Assembly (NCBI GenBank): GCA_963971425.1
Contig: OZ020524.1
Span: forward strand, 14,759,845-14,823,844
Direction: 5' to 3'
DNA: 64,000 nucleotides
Origin: Bryoerythrophyllum caledonicum
Taxonomy: Eukaryota; Streptophyta; Bryopsida; Pottiales; Pottiaceae
Below are positions 53,368 through 63,335 of this stretch, in pieces. Made by a program: the position numbers and the translations under genes. The notes under the pieces were generated by a model. The model was not told where the DNA came from. It worked only from the letters and a program-made list of their open reading frames with translations, and searched no databases. The number at the start of each line of letters is the position of its first letter. Positions within the stretch are counted from its first letter, which is position 1.

Positions 53368-54483
53368 GTGAGGCCTTCGAACCTGCAGCCCCACGCACCA
53401 AACTCTCAGCTCAAAGCCCGCAAACTATCAATCCTGCGCATCGAGACCGAACCGACGCCAATTCTGGTACATACAACACAAACCCTAGAGAAGACGCAGT
53501 GGGGTAGCAAGCCTGCGTACGAAGATCAACAAGATTATAGGCGATTACTAGAACGTGCAAGACTGCAGGCGCCCTACAACCAGAGACTGAAATAGAGAGT
53601 TTGCAGGAGGAACGGTCTAGTCTAGCAAAAGCGTAGGCGGAAACCTAAGCCCGCCAAAAACAAAGTCTGGCACAGGCAAGATTGGAACGGGCAAATCAGG
53701 CTGTAGTCAGGGAGGAGACTCAGCAAAAGCCCAGCCCGAAGGCAGACCCCTGCCGCTGGCCAGCCTGACACCAGAATAACGTTGCAATCCCCAAGACCCG
53801 CTCCAAGAGAAGTTCAGAGACGTAGATTGAAGACCCCATGCCAAGATCCAGGTCGTAAACGGGACAACAAGAAGGAGCTAAGGGACATCCAAATCTATTG
53901 CACCCAAGTTAAGACTACACAACTAGGTCATAGTTCCTTATCACTCCCTTCGCAATCTATTATCTTATGTAACCACTGGGTTTATTTTGAAAACCCATGG
54001 TCATGCACACAAAGTTTAATATTATACGTATTTTTTTGGGGAGGTGACCACTCTTATGGCACCTCTCATGGGCGTGTACGTGTACATATCACTAATCCTC
54101 ACAGCCTCAACCCCTCTCACTTAGAGTCAAAAGATAGAGGTCAATTCAATTTTTTGCATGCCATATACATTGTCAAAATCCACTCCTTCTTGATCATTTT
54201 AACTTCATCAAGCCCTCAATGCATGTTGAGGCAAGAAGTTAGAATCAAGGTGATAAGGGGAAATGCTATAGCAAGTCTTCACAATTCTCTTAGTAACATC
54301 TCTATTCTTGTTATCTACAGTGTGTCTCAATTCCAAGCTGCGGTGACCCCCTCCAAGCGTTTGTTTCTTGAAGTACTAGAGGAAAACCCATGTACTATGC
54401 CTACAAATGAAAATGCTATGATTGTTGCAAGTGCCATCCAGAAAAAGGTTAAGGCAATAAGTTTGCCTTACACCATATACTAG
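53368..54483 (+). pseudogene. Decayed coiled-coil, ORF1-like coding region upstream of LINE ORF1
   Basis: The frame 53368-53595 ends with AYEDQQDYRRLLERARLQAP. From 53589, in a shifted frame, it continues as EIESLQEERSSLAKA, RQKQSLAQARLERANQAVV and EETQQKPSPKADP. The heptad-like pattern of Leu and charged residues suggests a coiled coil. The frame 53782-54483 follows and is in phase with ORF1 at 54499 across a single TAG (54481-54483). I infer an older, longer ORF1 or an additional gag-like ORF, now broken by frameshifts and stops. Confidence 0.4.
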
Positions 54484-54498
54484 TTAGGCTTCCACACA

Positions 54499-55814
54499 AT
54501 GAACAGACTAGCTAAGAAAAATGGGAGTCCAAAAGTGCCTTTAAATGTTTTAGGAGACTTGGTCAAAAATGGGCTAAGTAGCAAAGAAGCAGCTGAAAGT
54601 ATCGAGTCAATGCCCTCTTTCCCATTCGTCCCCCAAGAAGAATGGCCATCAAAAGGGTGGATGGAAAGAATGGCAACCACTTCAACCTCACCCAACTTCC
54701 AAGTGAAGTTGAGGTGGACAAAGATGGCTATGCCTTAGATTACCGAGTATCAATCCACTTTGAACTTGGTGATCAAATATGGGCAAAAGACGTGGTTTTA
54801 GACATGATAAAATCACGACTTAAAGATATGGGAATCCCTACTGGGACCCGTATTGGTGAACCAATAGCCGTCTTTTGCTATCACCAATCAGAAAATTGGA
54901 GTGGAGCTATTAAATTACACCTAAAAAATCCGGGTGTGGATGCCAAGGGATTATTGCAAGGGACAAGGCCCTTCATTCTCACTTTGAATGAAGGCATCCC
55001 ACACAAAGGAAAAATATGCAAGTCAAATGATGCCTTGGCTTTCTCACATCTCTTGTCAGTCAAAATATCCGGTCCAAACCTAGCCAACAAAGAAGCATAT
55101 GACTTGCATGTAGAAATTGTGAGAGATAGCTTTGCTAGGGGATATGATTTTGAAGTAACGGGGGTAGAAAAAAAAGGATTTTCTGAATTTGCATGGATCA
55201 AAACCCCCTCTTCGGAGCAAGCGGCCAAAGTAAAGGATTACAAAGTCTCATTCAATAATGAGATTTTTGTGCCAATCTTTGCAACCCTGAAGATGGATGA
55301 GGATGAGATTGCAAAAAAGAATTGTTTAATTCTAATTGCAAAAAACCTCAACAAAACAAAGAGTGAAAAAGAACTAGCGGATGGAATCAAGTCTATACTT
55401 GGGGAAGAGAATGTGGTAGATACATTCTTCAAACTCGAGCATGGGAGACATATCGGTACTTGCAACATTGAGTGTCTAAATGCTGCGGTATATAAGAAAT
55501 TTGTCAAACAAAGTAAAAAACTTCATGGCAAATACATCATGTTTTCCCTCCACCCTAAAAGTTTGGATGGTAGCAACAAACCAAGTACTGATGAATTGAC
55601 AAGACTAGGATTCACGGATGTAAACTCGGCTGTAGCTAACGCGGTAATTGCCATGGAAAATGGTCCAAATAAAGGCAATGGTGTCACTCTACAACAACTC
55701 CGGAGAGAAATGAAAACCATGAAAGGGGAAATTATGGAAGAAGCGAGACAATATGCGGATATGGTGCAAGCAAACACGATCAAATCCCTTCGAGAGGAAA
55801 TGTCGACTCTCTGA
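54499..55814 (+). pseudogene. LINE ORF1 (gag-like), one frameshift
   Basis: The first part, MNRLAKKNGSPKVPLNVLGD to about 54640, is in frame 1. The main part, 54642-55814, is a 390-codon open frame. The switch near 54640 looks like a frameshift within one protein. I recognise no RRM or CCHC. The last 50 residues (LRREMKTMKGEIMEEARQYA) look like a coiled coil, as in the ORF1 RNA-binding proteins of LINEs. After TGA at 55812 the same frame stays open for another 30 codons (AAETQASEREQRAIGSK) to TAA at 55905, continuing the coiled coil, so the TGA is probably a mutation. The pol frame opens at 55673 in the -1 frame and overlaps this end. Confidence 0.6.
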
Positions 55815-55950
55815 TCCCAACTGATTACAACCATCATGGCGGCGGAAACACAAGCATCGGAACGAGAGCAACGTGCCATTGGAAGCAAAATGGACACGTC
55901 AAACTAATAGCGTCAAACAACGCTTTAACAAACCACACTAAAATACATAT

Positions 55951-55954
<4 letters not shown>

Positions 55955-55999
<45 letters not shown>
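55955..55999 (+). repeat. (CAA)15 between LINE ORF1 and ORF2
   Basis: Fifteen CAA units read as polyglutamine in the ORF2 frame. CAA repeats are unstructured in mRNA and often act as ribosome-permissive leaders. Its place between ORF1 and the 2A-like motif may matter for how ORF2 is translated. Confidence 0.85.
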
Positions 56000-56001
<2 letters not shown>

Positions 56002-56062
56002 CTCCACACCCCTTCCACTAGTAGCCATAAATATTATTCATTGCAAACTAATAATTACACTT

Positions 56063-56092
56063 TGCGGAGACATAGAAACTAACCCCGGCCCA
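56063..56092 (+). other. 2A-like peptide motif (CGDIETNPGP) at the LINE ORF2 start
   Basis: The frame reads ITLCGDIETNPGP and then ATG at 56093. It fits the D(V/I)ExNPGP consensus of 2A peptides, which make the ribosome skip the Gly-Pro bond. 2A-like motifs at the start of pol are known in some animal and trypanosome non-LTR elements. The frame is open upstream through the (CAA)15 back to 55673, overlapping ORF1 in the -1 frame. The motif is intact in this otherwise decayed copy. Function is inferred from the motif only. Confidence 0.8.
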
Positions 56093-57500
56093 ATGCCAAA
56101 TGTCTTCCTCAACCATCCAAAAACACACAAAAGATTATCAAAAATATATTTCATTCCGAATACTATAAAACTCCACCCCGAATATCAACACCTAGCATCT
56201 TCCTTTGCGCCACTTCTAAAAATAATCACATACTACACCAAACCTACTCCACCCTATACCCCAACATTTCCTGTTACATACATCAAAAAAACAACCATCC
56301 ACCCACACATATCTTATTCGCCATAATTACCACCCTCCACCCTTCAATAGACAAATGCAACAATATCACCAACCAACACTCTACCAACACAAACCCAACA
56401 TACTGGACAAATATATTACTAAACAGCCTATCCTCTCTACATAATCCCCCTGAAAGACATATAGATACACTCCACCCATACACTAAATTCCTAGAGGAAA
56501 ACCAACACCTTTTCGAACAAAAAAACCTCTCTACACAATGACCTATATAACTTTATTCATAGCCAAATCCCACCCCCTTCCCTCGATGAACTACAACTAA
56601 AATTCCCCTACTTCCCGCATAATCTCATCCTTGAAGCTCTTAGATGCTTTGAACCAATTCATGCTTACACACACCACACCCCGACACCCGCCTACATCCC
56701 CCCTCCACTTTATAACCACGACAACTTAGACAATAGAAACACATACATAACTACATGGAACGCCTCAACGCTAAACACTGCTTTACCATGCATCCACAGT
56801 CTAACCGCCCACACCAACACACCACCCGCCATAATTGCCATACAAGAAACTAAACTAACCACTACTAAATCCACAAAATACATCCAAAAAACATTCCCCG
56901 ACTATAAACTTATATTTAACAACACTCATTCTCTCACACGATGCATCCAACAACGAAGGCCATGTACACCAGCTAGAGGAGGTCTACTAATGCTCATACA
57001 CCAATCATATGCCTTCCCCGGAAATATTACTAAAATCCCTACCCCGGCTAATATATCACCATATCTTCAAATTATTAAAATTACTAATCGACCCCTCCAA
57101 CCATGGTTCATTCTTCACCTATACATGCCCTCGCACATAGAAGACTCTAGGCTTATTCCGGAGATCCAAAATTCCATCACTTCACAAATAAATACACACA
57201 CTAACCATACAATAATACTTTGCGGAGACTTTAACCGAGACATTGCCCTTATTGGAAGACAAAAGGGAGGAGTTCTTACCCCCCCCACTTGCCATAGACT
57301 ACCAATGGCAAAATTATACGGATGACCTAGAATTATATTTAATCCCAACCGATACACAATACTCTCGTCAAGGTGGACTTAATTACACACATACTAGCCT
57401 AATTGATGGATTTTACATTAAAACACCCAACCATACCCGATATACATCTATCACCAATACCACAACCAACTTAAACTCAGACCACTTCCCAATCCAACTC
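56093..57500 (+). pseudogene. LINE ORF2 N-terminal part with APE-type endonuclease
   Basis: The start MPNVFLNHPKTHKRLSK leads through a region broken by frameshifts (56326-56530). The endonuclease follows: TTWNASTLN (Asn, 56750), IAIQETKL (catalytic Glu, about 56840), FILHLYMPS (about 57110), ILCGDFNRD (Asp/Asn pair, about 57220), a frameshift at the run of C at 57282-57289, then TSLIDGFYI and NSDHFPIQL (about 57470-57500), the SDH end motif. All key APE positions are recognisable. This enzyme class nicks target DNA at the start of target-primed reverse transcription. Confidence 0.85.
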
Positions 57501-59900
57501 AATATACCTCCCAACACCCTTATAAGTAGACCTACCACAACCATCAACTCAAATGACATTAAAATACTAAACCCCATCCCAAAAGAAAACCTTGATAACT
57601 TTAATACAATATTTTTTGAAAAACACTCACTACAAATAGATTCTCTTACAAATATTCTTTCTAACCACCAACACCTCACGCACATACAATGGCAAGAAGC
57701 TTGCACCACTCTTGACAAACTTATTAATGAAATTTCTACTATATTAGAAAAGACTTGTAAAGCGCCCCCGATTCCACAACTCACACCTAGAACCTCGAAA
57801 CAAGGGGGGTATCTCCCGAGAAAACTAGCCAAAAAATGGAAACAACATCTTGTCACATACCACACTATTCATAAAATAATTTACACTGCTAAAACTAACC
57901 AAAATTGGCGAACCCACCCCATACTCTCCGAACTACAAAACCTCCATCACCCTCAAATCCCACAAGTACCACTACCCAACACCCCTCACAAAGACTCGCT
58001 AAAAGACATTGCAATCATTGCAAAAGCGGCCAACAAAGAAGCTCGGAAAATTACTACAAAATATGCTAGAGAATGTATCAAAAAAGCCATCTCTAAGTAT
58101 CGTCAATTATATGAAACTAGCCCAAAAAAAATCAATAGAAAAGTCTTTAAAAATAACACAAACCTGCCACTAGACTGCATTTTAGATCAAAACAACAACA
58201 TTCTAACCAGCCCAGATGACATCGCAAACGAAATACATTTTCAACAATCCATAAACAATAGACCATCCACCCCCCCATGTCACTTCCAACCAGAACATAC
58301 AACAACATGCACGTGCGGAGTCAGGCGATACCCGTGGCATGATTTGGACGGATTCACCATTGATAAAAGAGGCAAACCAACAACACCCCTCCACACATAT
58401 TATAACAGAGACACATACAACATGTGCCTAAAAAATTTGGGAACCAACAAAGCCCCCGGCCCGGACCATATACCTAACTCAGTTCTAAAAAACATGCCCC
58501 CAAGATTCCATGACCTTCTATCATTATTCTTCCTTCATTGTTACAAACAAAAATCCATACCCACATCCTATTAAACAAGTTTAACAATCTTATTATACAA
58601 AAAAGGCAACCCATCCGTGCTACCTAACCACCGACCTATTGCCTTAGCTAACACCATTTACAAATTATATACTAGTACACTAACATCAATATTATCGGCC
58701 TACGGGGAAAAACACCAAATATTACACGAAAGCCAATAAGGGTTTAGAGCCGAGAGAAGTACCACACGGCAACTTCAAACCCTCATTGCCGCTCTTGAGG
58801 ATGCAAAATTCACTAATAAAGACATTTACATACTCTACGTCCACTTCAAAAACGCATTCGGCTCCATTGACCATCCTCGATTGCTAGCCATTATGAGTGA
58901 TCTTGGGTACCCGGAAGACGCAGTCACACTGGTTGGCAATATATACTCCCAATCTACCACTACATACACTGAAGAATTCTTTGGTAATACACGCCCTATC
59001 CCCATCCAACGTGGTACCATCCAAGGCGATACATTTAGCCCATACCTCTTCATTATTTTTCTAGAACCTCTATTGAGATGGCTTCAAAGAGGTAATTATG
59101 GCTACACATTTGGCACCTCAAAAGTCACCGTAAACTCGACCGCATATGCCGACGATCTAGTGGCCATCTCTGGACGTCTTAAATCACTCCAAACCCAATT
59201 AGACAAAATAGACGAATTTTGTCTATTGACCGGGATGGAACTTGGGGTCCAAAAATGTGCCGTAACTGGATGCCCAAACAAATCCAAAATAAATCCGACC
59301 GCCTTCAAAGCCCTTATCCAAGCTATCAATATCCACTATCGTAACCAACCAATTCCAGTTCTCAATCAAAACCAACCCTACATATACCTTGGAATAAACC
59401 TAGTCCCATCGCTAAAATGGAAAATTCAAATTCACGCTACTACGACAAAACTTAGTAAACAATGCAATAAACTTACACTGTGTCCGGGCACATTGCAACA
59501 AAAAATAAAAATGATTGATACTGTCATACATCCGGGTATCTCATATAGTTTCTATGCGGTCCCTTATTCCATGCCCGCCATAAACAAACTTGATAAAAAA
59601 ATCATAGCCACACAAAAGAAAGTATGCGGACTCCCTAATTGCACGCCCAATGTCATAACACAACTCCCCCGCGAACTATTCGGATTAGAAGCTTTTTCCC
59701 TCAAAAATGCCTATCTACGTTGCATTGGAGAACAACTCCAAAATGCACTTAACGACAAGGGACGACTAGGATTAATCTATAGTGGACTCCTTCGGCACAT
59801 CCTTGCCATTTATGGAGGAGCACAATACCTCCAAAGACTTAAAAAAACTGATTGTCTTCGGTCTCCCATTACCCGCACACTTTTCTACTCAAAACAGTAG
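57501..59900 (+). pseudogene. LINE ORF2 reverse transcriptase, copy C
   Basis: In one frame (57243 to 59900) with two stops (TAA 58572-58574, TAA 58737-58739), the parts are: a linker with ARKITTKYARECIKKAISKY, NLGTNKAPGPDHIPN (motif 1), LYKKGNPSVLPNHRPIAL (motif 2 region), GFRAERSTTRQL, YVHFKNAFGSIDHPRLLAIM (motif A), RGTIQGDTFSPYLF (motif B), TAYADDLVAISG (motif C) and YLGINLVPSLKWKIQIH (motif D/E region). In motif A the catalytic Asp is His (codon CAC at 58842); copy B keeps Asp at this place. The thumb and linker follow to about 59840. It cannot be active as it stands. Confidence 0.9.
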
Positions 59901-61640
59901 GCCAAACATTTCTAAAAAACACACTAGAAGATTTCCTATTAGGCCCTGTGCCGCTTGAACAAAACTGGGCAAATGAAATACATAACCTCCCTAGATTTGA
60001 CCGACAATTATCAGCCAAACTCCTACAAAAACTTTTTTCCGCAAACATTACCGATCTAAAACAAATTACACTACCAAATGGAACACAACTTATGGACAAC
60101 AAGAGCTACAAAACATTCTACGGTACCCCTCACAAATTAATAAAAAGTGCACTAAATATTGCTAAACAACTATTTTGTCAACCTCCATGCCTCCCTATAT
60201 GCCCAAACCCTTGCACCACTCACGCCCCACCTTACACACTTAATGACCCATAAATCATTGGTCACAATGACATCCACCCCAACATCAACCTCTCATTAAT
60301 CCCTCCAAACCCGCCACATCCACGACCATATGCCCCTCCACCACATATATTAAAAAATCCTTCCATGCACCCAATAAACAACATAACCGCGCACAAATAG
60401 AGAAAATACATTGACTCCAACAACATAAGCAAACAATATACGTCATACCTATGCCATTGGCCCCACAACAACACCACCTACACCAAATGGCTCCCGCAAA
60501 GAAATCTTTTCCCTTGGCACAACCCAAACGCTTCCTTACACAACACCGAAATCCTCTCACGATACTACCTTAGAACTCAAAACAATTATTACAAGAATAT
60601 CATACAATTACACCACCCCCAAGCACAACCCCGAGATAGTAGATTTGTCATGCCACCTCTTATTATCCCCCTCCTTAACATCTTTACAACCGAATGCAAC
60701 CCCGAAACCGACATCCTCGCACAAGAAAATACAATCAAAATACAACAAGATAATGCCCACATATACGAAAGTAATGGTAGACACATAATAACCATACCAC
60801 TCGCTAGACTACAATGGCTGTGGAACCAATATCACAACGCACTACAAACCTCCATTAACATTGAACCAATACCCCAAACATACGAAACTGAAATTGTTTG
60901 GCTATACCAAAGATATAAATACCGAATATCCAAAAATGACCCCCTTAAAAATGCACACTACACATTACCCGACCCTATCTTAGACTTCCTTATTACATCC
61001 CTAAATATCACACATTCATACTTCTCATCCCCCGTCACATGCTCCACAAAAATTTCAAAATTCTACTCTTCATTCGAACGTGATAAGAATTTTGGTTCTC
61101 TTGGAAAAGCTTTTGATCATAGATGGAGCGGAATAGGCCTTGCACACCCTCACAACGAAGAAGAAACACCTCAAGCAACACATTGGGCACGCCTAGCGGC
61201 AAACAATGATCCCAACCACAACATCACCATTATTATTATTCCCGACACACATTGGTACCACAACTTTAACCCACACTTAGGCCCATTCCCGGACTCTCAC
61301 ATCATAGTACTATTTGAAGCGGACTCTATGACTTACAAAGAACCCACTATACCACCGCAAATACAAACACCCCGCCTCGAACTAGCAACCCTACGTATCC
61401 TATGTATACATCACCAAACTCACAAAATAGAGACTCTAGAAAACCTCACCCTTCTTACTTTGATAGCAAAAAATCTAAACATCAATAAAATATACACCGC
61501 AATTGCCCCTCCCACACCTATTTCAATCCGTGTAAACCGTAACAAAAAATGGTCTAAAACCCCCCACACAAACATCTCCGCACTACCAATTACCGAATTG
61601 AGCCTCCCCCTCCCCTATTACCAAATTAATACCGACCTTA
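59852..61640 (+). pseudogene. LINE ORF2 linker and conserved middle domain
   Basis: A frameshift near 59850 moves to FLLKTVGQTFLKNTLEDFLLG and CLPICPNPCTTHAPPYT (59852-60253). The 60650-62314 frame then carries the middle domain. Its core, about 61085-61285, reads FGSLGKAF, RWSGIGLAHPHNEEETPQAT, HWARLAANND and ITIIIIPDTHWYHNFNP. All three LINE copies keep this core, so it is a genuine part of the element. It lies between RT and RNase H. The layout resembles the degenerate adenine-methyltransferase-like region of DIRS-type elements (W..(N/F)PP(Y/F)...P....WY), but the similarity is weak and the NPPY-type tetrad reads AHPH. The function is unknown. Confidence 0.55.
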
Positions 61641-62314
61641 AATTTGACCCCAAATTTAGCTACTATACTGACGGCTCCTTTAAAAAACCAACCGAAGTAA
61701 GCTCGGGACATTGGCACCGAGAAAAAGCCGATTATGGGGTATACAATTCAACTAAACAAATAAAATTAGGCAAAAGACTACATGGACTCCAAAATATTCT
61801 AAAAGCGGAAATGACGGCTATACACAAAACCCTTAAGATAATCACCACTCAATATCCAAACAAACCGGCTCACATTTTCACAGATTGCATAAATGTATTA
61901 CATCTCCTAAATACACACATCAAACACCCCACTTTACACAATAGTCACCCGGACAAAACTATCCTTACATCTATGGTTGCAATGCTCCAAAATCGAACAC
62001 AAATTACTACACTCCATAAAGTCAGGGCTCATGCTAATATCGCTGGCAATAAACAAGCCGACAAACTTGCAAAGGAAGGAAGAGAAAAAACCTACAAGAA
62101 TGTCGAACACCCATACGAGCACGCCCACGCCACCCCATATTACTTTCATAGATATGAATGGCCCTCTATGGGCGAAACTCCCGATAAAGGCCCCATACGA
62201 TTCTTGGACAAATACCTCAAAAAAAATGATCTTGTAAATAACCTAGAAAAACTTACAGAGAATTTCCCCAATATTGATAAATGGACCGGCAATCCAAACA
62301 TTCACAACGTATAG
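61640..62314 (+). pseudogene. LINE ORF2 RNase H domain, copy C
   Basis: Within the open frame 60650-62314 the RNase H catalytic set is complete: SYYTDGSFKK (Asp, 61670), ILKAEMTAIHKTL (Glu, about 61808), IFTDCINVLHLL (Asp, about 61883) and KVRAHANIAGNKQADKLAKE (last Asp, about 62060). After it comes TPYYFHRYEWPSMGETPDKG, shared with copy A, and GPIRFLDKYL. A TAG at 62312 then interrupts the path to the CCHC knuckle. The domain would remove the RNA template. Confidence 0.88.
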
Positions 62315-62448
62315 TCCAACAATTTTTGGAAAAACCCCATAATTACAGATCCACAAATCAAATGCCTAATCAAATTCCGCACCGGATAATACATGGGTAA
62401 TGCCCGAAACAACTCTTCTTTGGAATAGAAAGATTTCCTACAATAACA

Positions 62449-62505
62449 TGCCCAATTTGCAACACCATGGACCCGGACACATGGCTACATGTCTTACTCA
62501 AGTGC
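62449..62505 (+). other. CCHC knuckle of LINE copy C
   Basis: The sequence reads CPICNTMDPDTWLHVLLKC, spaced C-x2-C-x9-H-x4-C, as in copy B at 46611-46669. The following RHNKAVWTIRKLL matches copy B up to about 62570, after which copy C stops. Copy B goes on to the restriction-like endonuclease. Confidence 0.8.
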
Positions 62506-62599
62506 CAAAAACCCCATATACACTCACTAATTGTCTAAAGACATAACAAAGCCGTATGGACTATTCGTAAACTACTTATATCATCAACCAAATCCGGTG

Positions 62600-63335
62600 G
62601 GATGGTTACTAATTGATTGTTGTGTAAATATTTCATTCGCAATATCCGTGGGATTGGTGAGTAGATTGTTATGTCTATCCCTAATAGAGTCTAATGGGTA
62701 GGATGCATTGTTTTTGAACACTCGTTTGTTTATTTTCTTGGGCTTTCCTCACATAATCGTCTACATTTGGAGATTGCTTTTTTACACATTCTTTTGAGCA
62801 TTTTGTAGTTATTTTTCTAGGTGAGTGGTTTGCGGTTTTTGCTATTGATGCGATTTCTTGAAGCCAGTTTTTTTGTGGTGAGTCGTTCGTAGGTGGCCAA
62901 GGGATTTAAAGGTGAGGGTGATTTTGGAGTTTGTTTATTATAGCGTGGTTTCTCCAATTACTGTTATTGTTAACGATGTGAATTGTTTCACGTGTAAGGT
63001 GGTAGGTTTGAAGGTATTTTTTCCATTGTTTGGACAGTTTTCTGGGTAAAAAACCACCTTTTGTGTGCAATTTTGGCAGTGAGCTGGGGGATTGGAGGTG
63101 ATGTGCAGATTTCTTCGATAGTGTTGGATATTTTTTTGATTAGCAAGTCTAATGTATTACATGCGGTATGCCATTGCATAGGCGTTAGTTGTTTGTTTGT
63201 TTGTAGTGTGTTTGTTAAAGTTTCTATTGTATGTGAGTTTTCTATGATGAATTTTGTTTTGAACTGTGTGAGATTGAGTTCGGGGATAGGAATTGTTGGT
63301 CCCGTGAGAAAGTGGCAGAAGAGTGTGCTCTGTAA
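62600..63335 (-). mobile_element. Internal LINE fragment D (linker before RT)
   Basis: The minus strand from 63335 encodes IPIPELNLTQFKTKFIIENS, CNTLDLLIKKISNTIEE and IVNNNSNWRNHAI, then IASIAKTANHSPRKITTKCS and ANEIFTQQSI-like remnants near 62640. These are colinear with copy C at 57570-58270. It contains stops and ends abruptly on both sides. It directly abuts the 3' end of copy C in the opposite orientation. Confidence 0.75.

Larger units (their letters stand above)
51205..62600 (+). mobile_element. Dualen/RandI-like LINE, copy C, near full length, 3'-truncated
   Basis: The parts in order are: a long leader (51205-53367, limits uncertain), decayed coiled-coil frames (53368-54483), ORF1 (54499-55814), a (CAA)15 spacer, a 2A-like motif (56063-56092), an APE endonuclease (about 56750-57500), reverse transcriptase (about 58320-59650), a linker and middle domain (60200-61300), RNase H (61640-62080) and a CCHC knuckle (62449-62505). 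It stops at about 62600, shortly after the knuckle, where copy B continues into the restriction-like endonuclease. There are frameshifts near 54640, 56330-56530, 57282 and 59850, in-frame stops at 58572 and 58737, and a lost catalytic Asp in RT. It is dead but the most complete copy here. Confidence 0.8.

Noticed and set aside
55673-55814. Canonical -1 frameshift heptamer in the ORF1/ORF2 overlap
   Set aside because: Slip-like strings (GGGGAAAT near 55725) are not in the required phase relative to ORF1, so I cannot name a slippery site.
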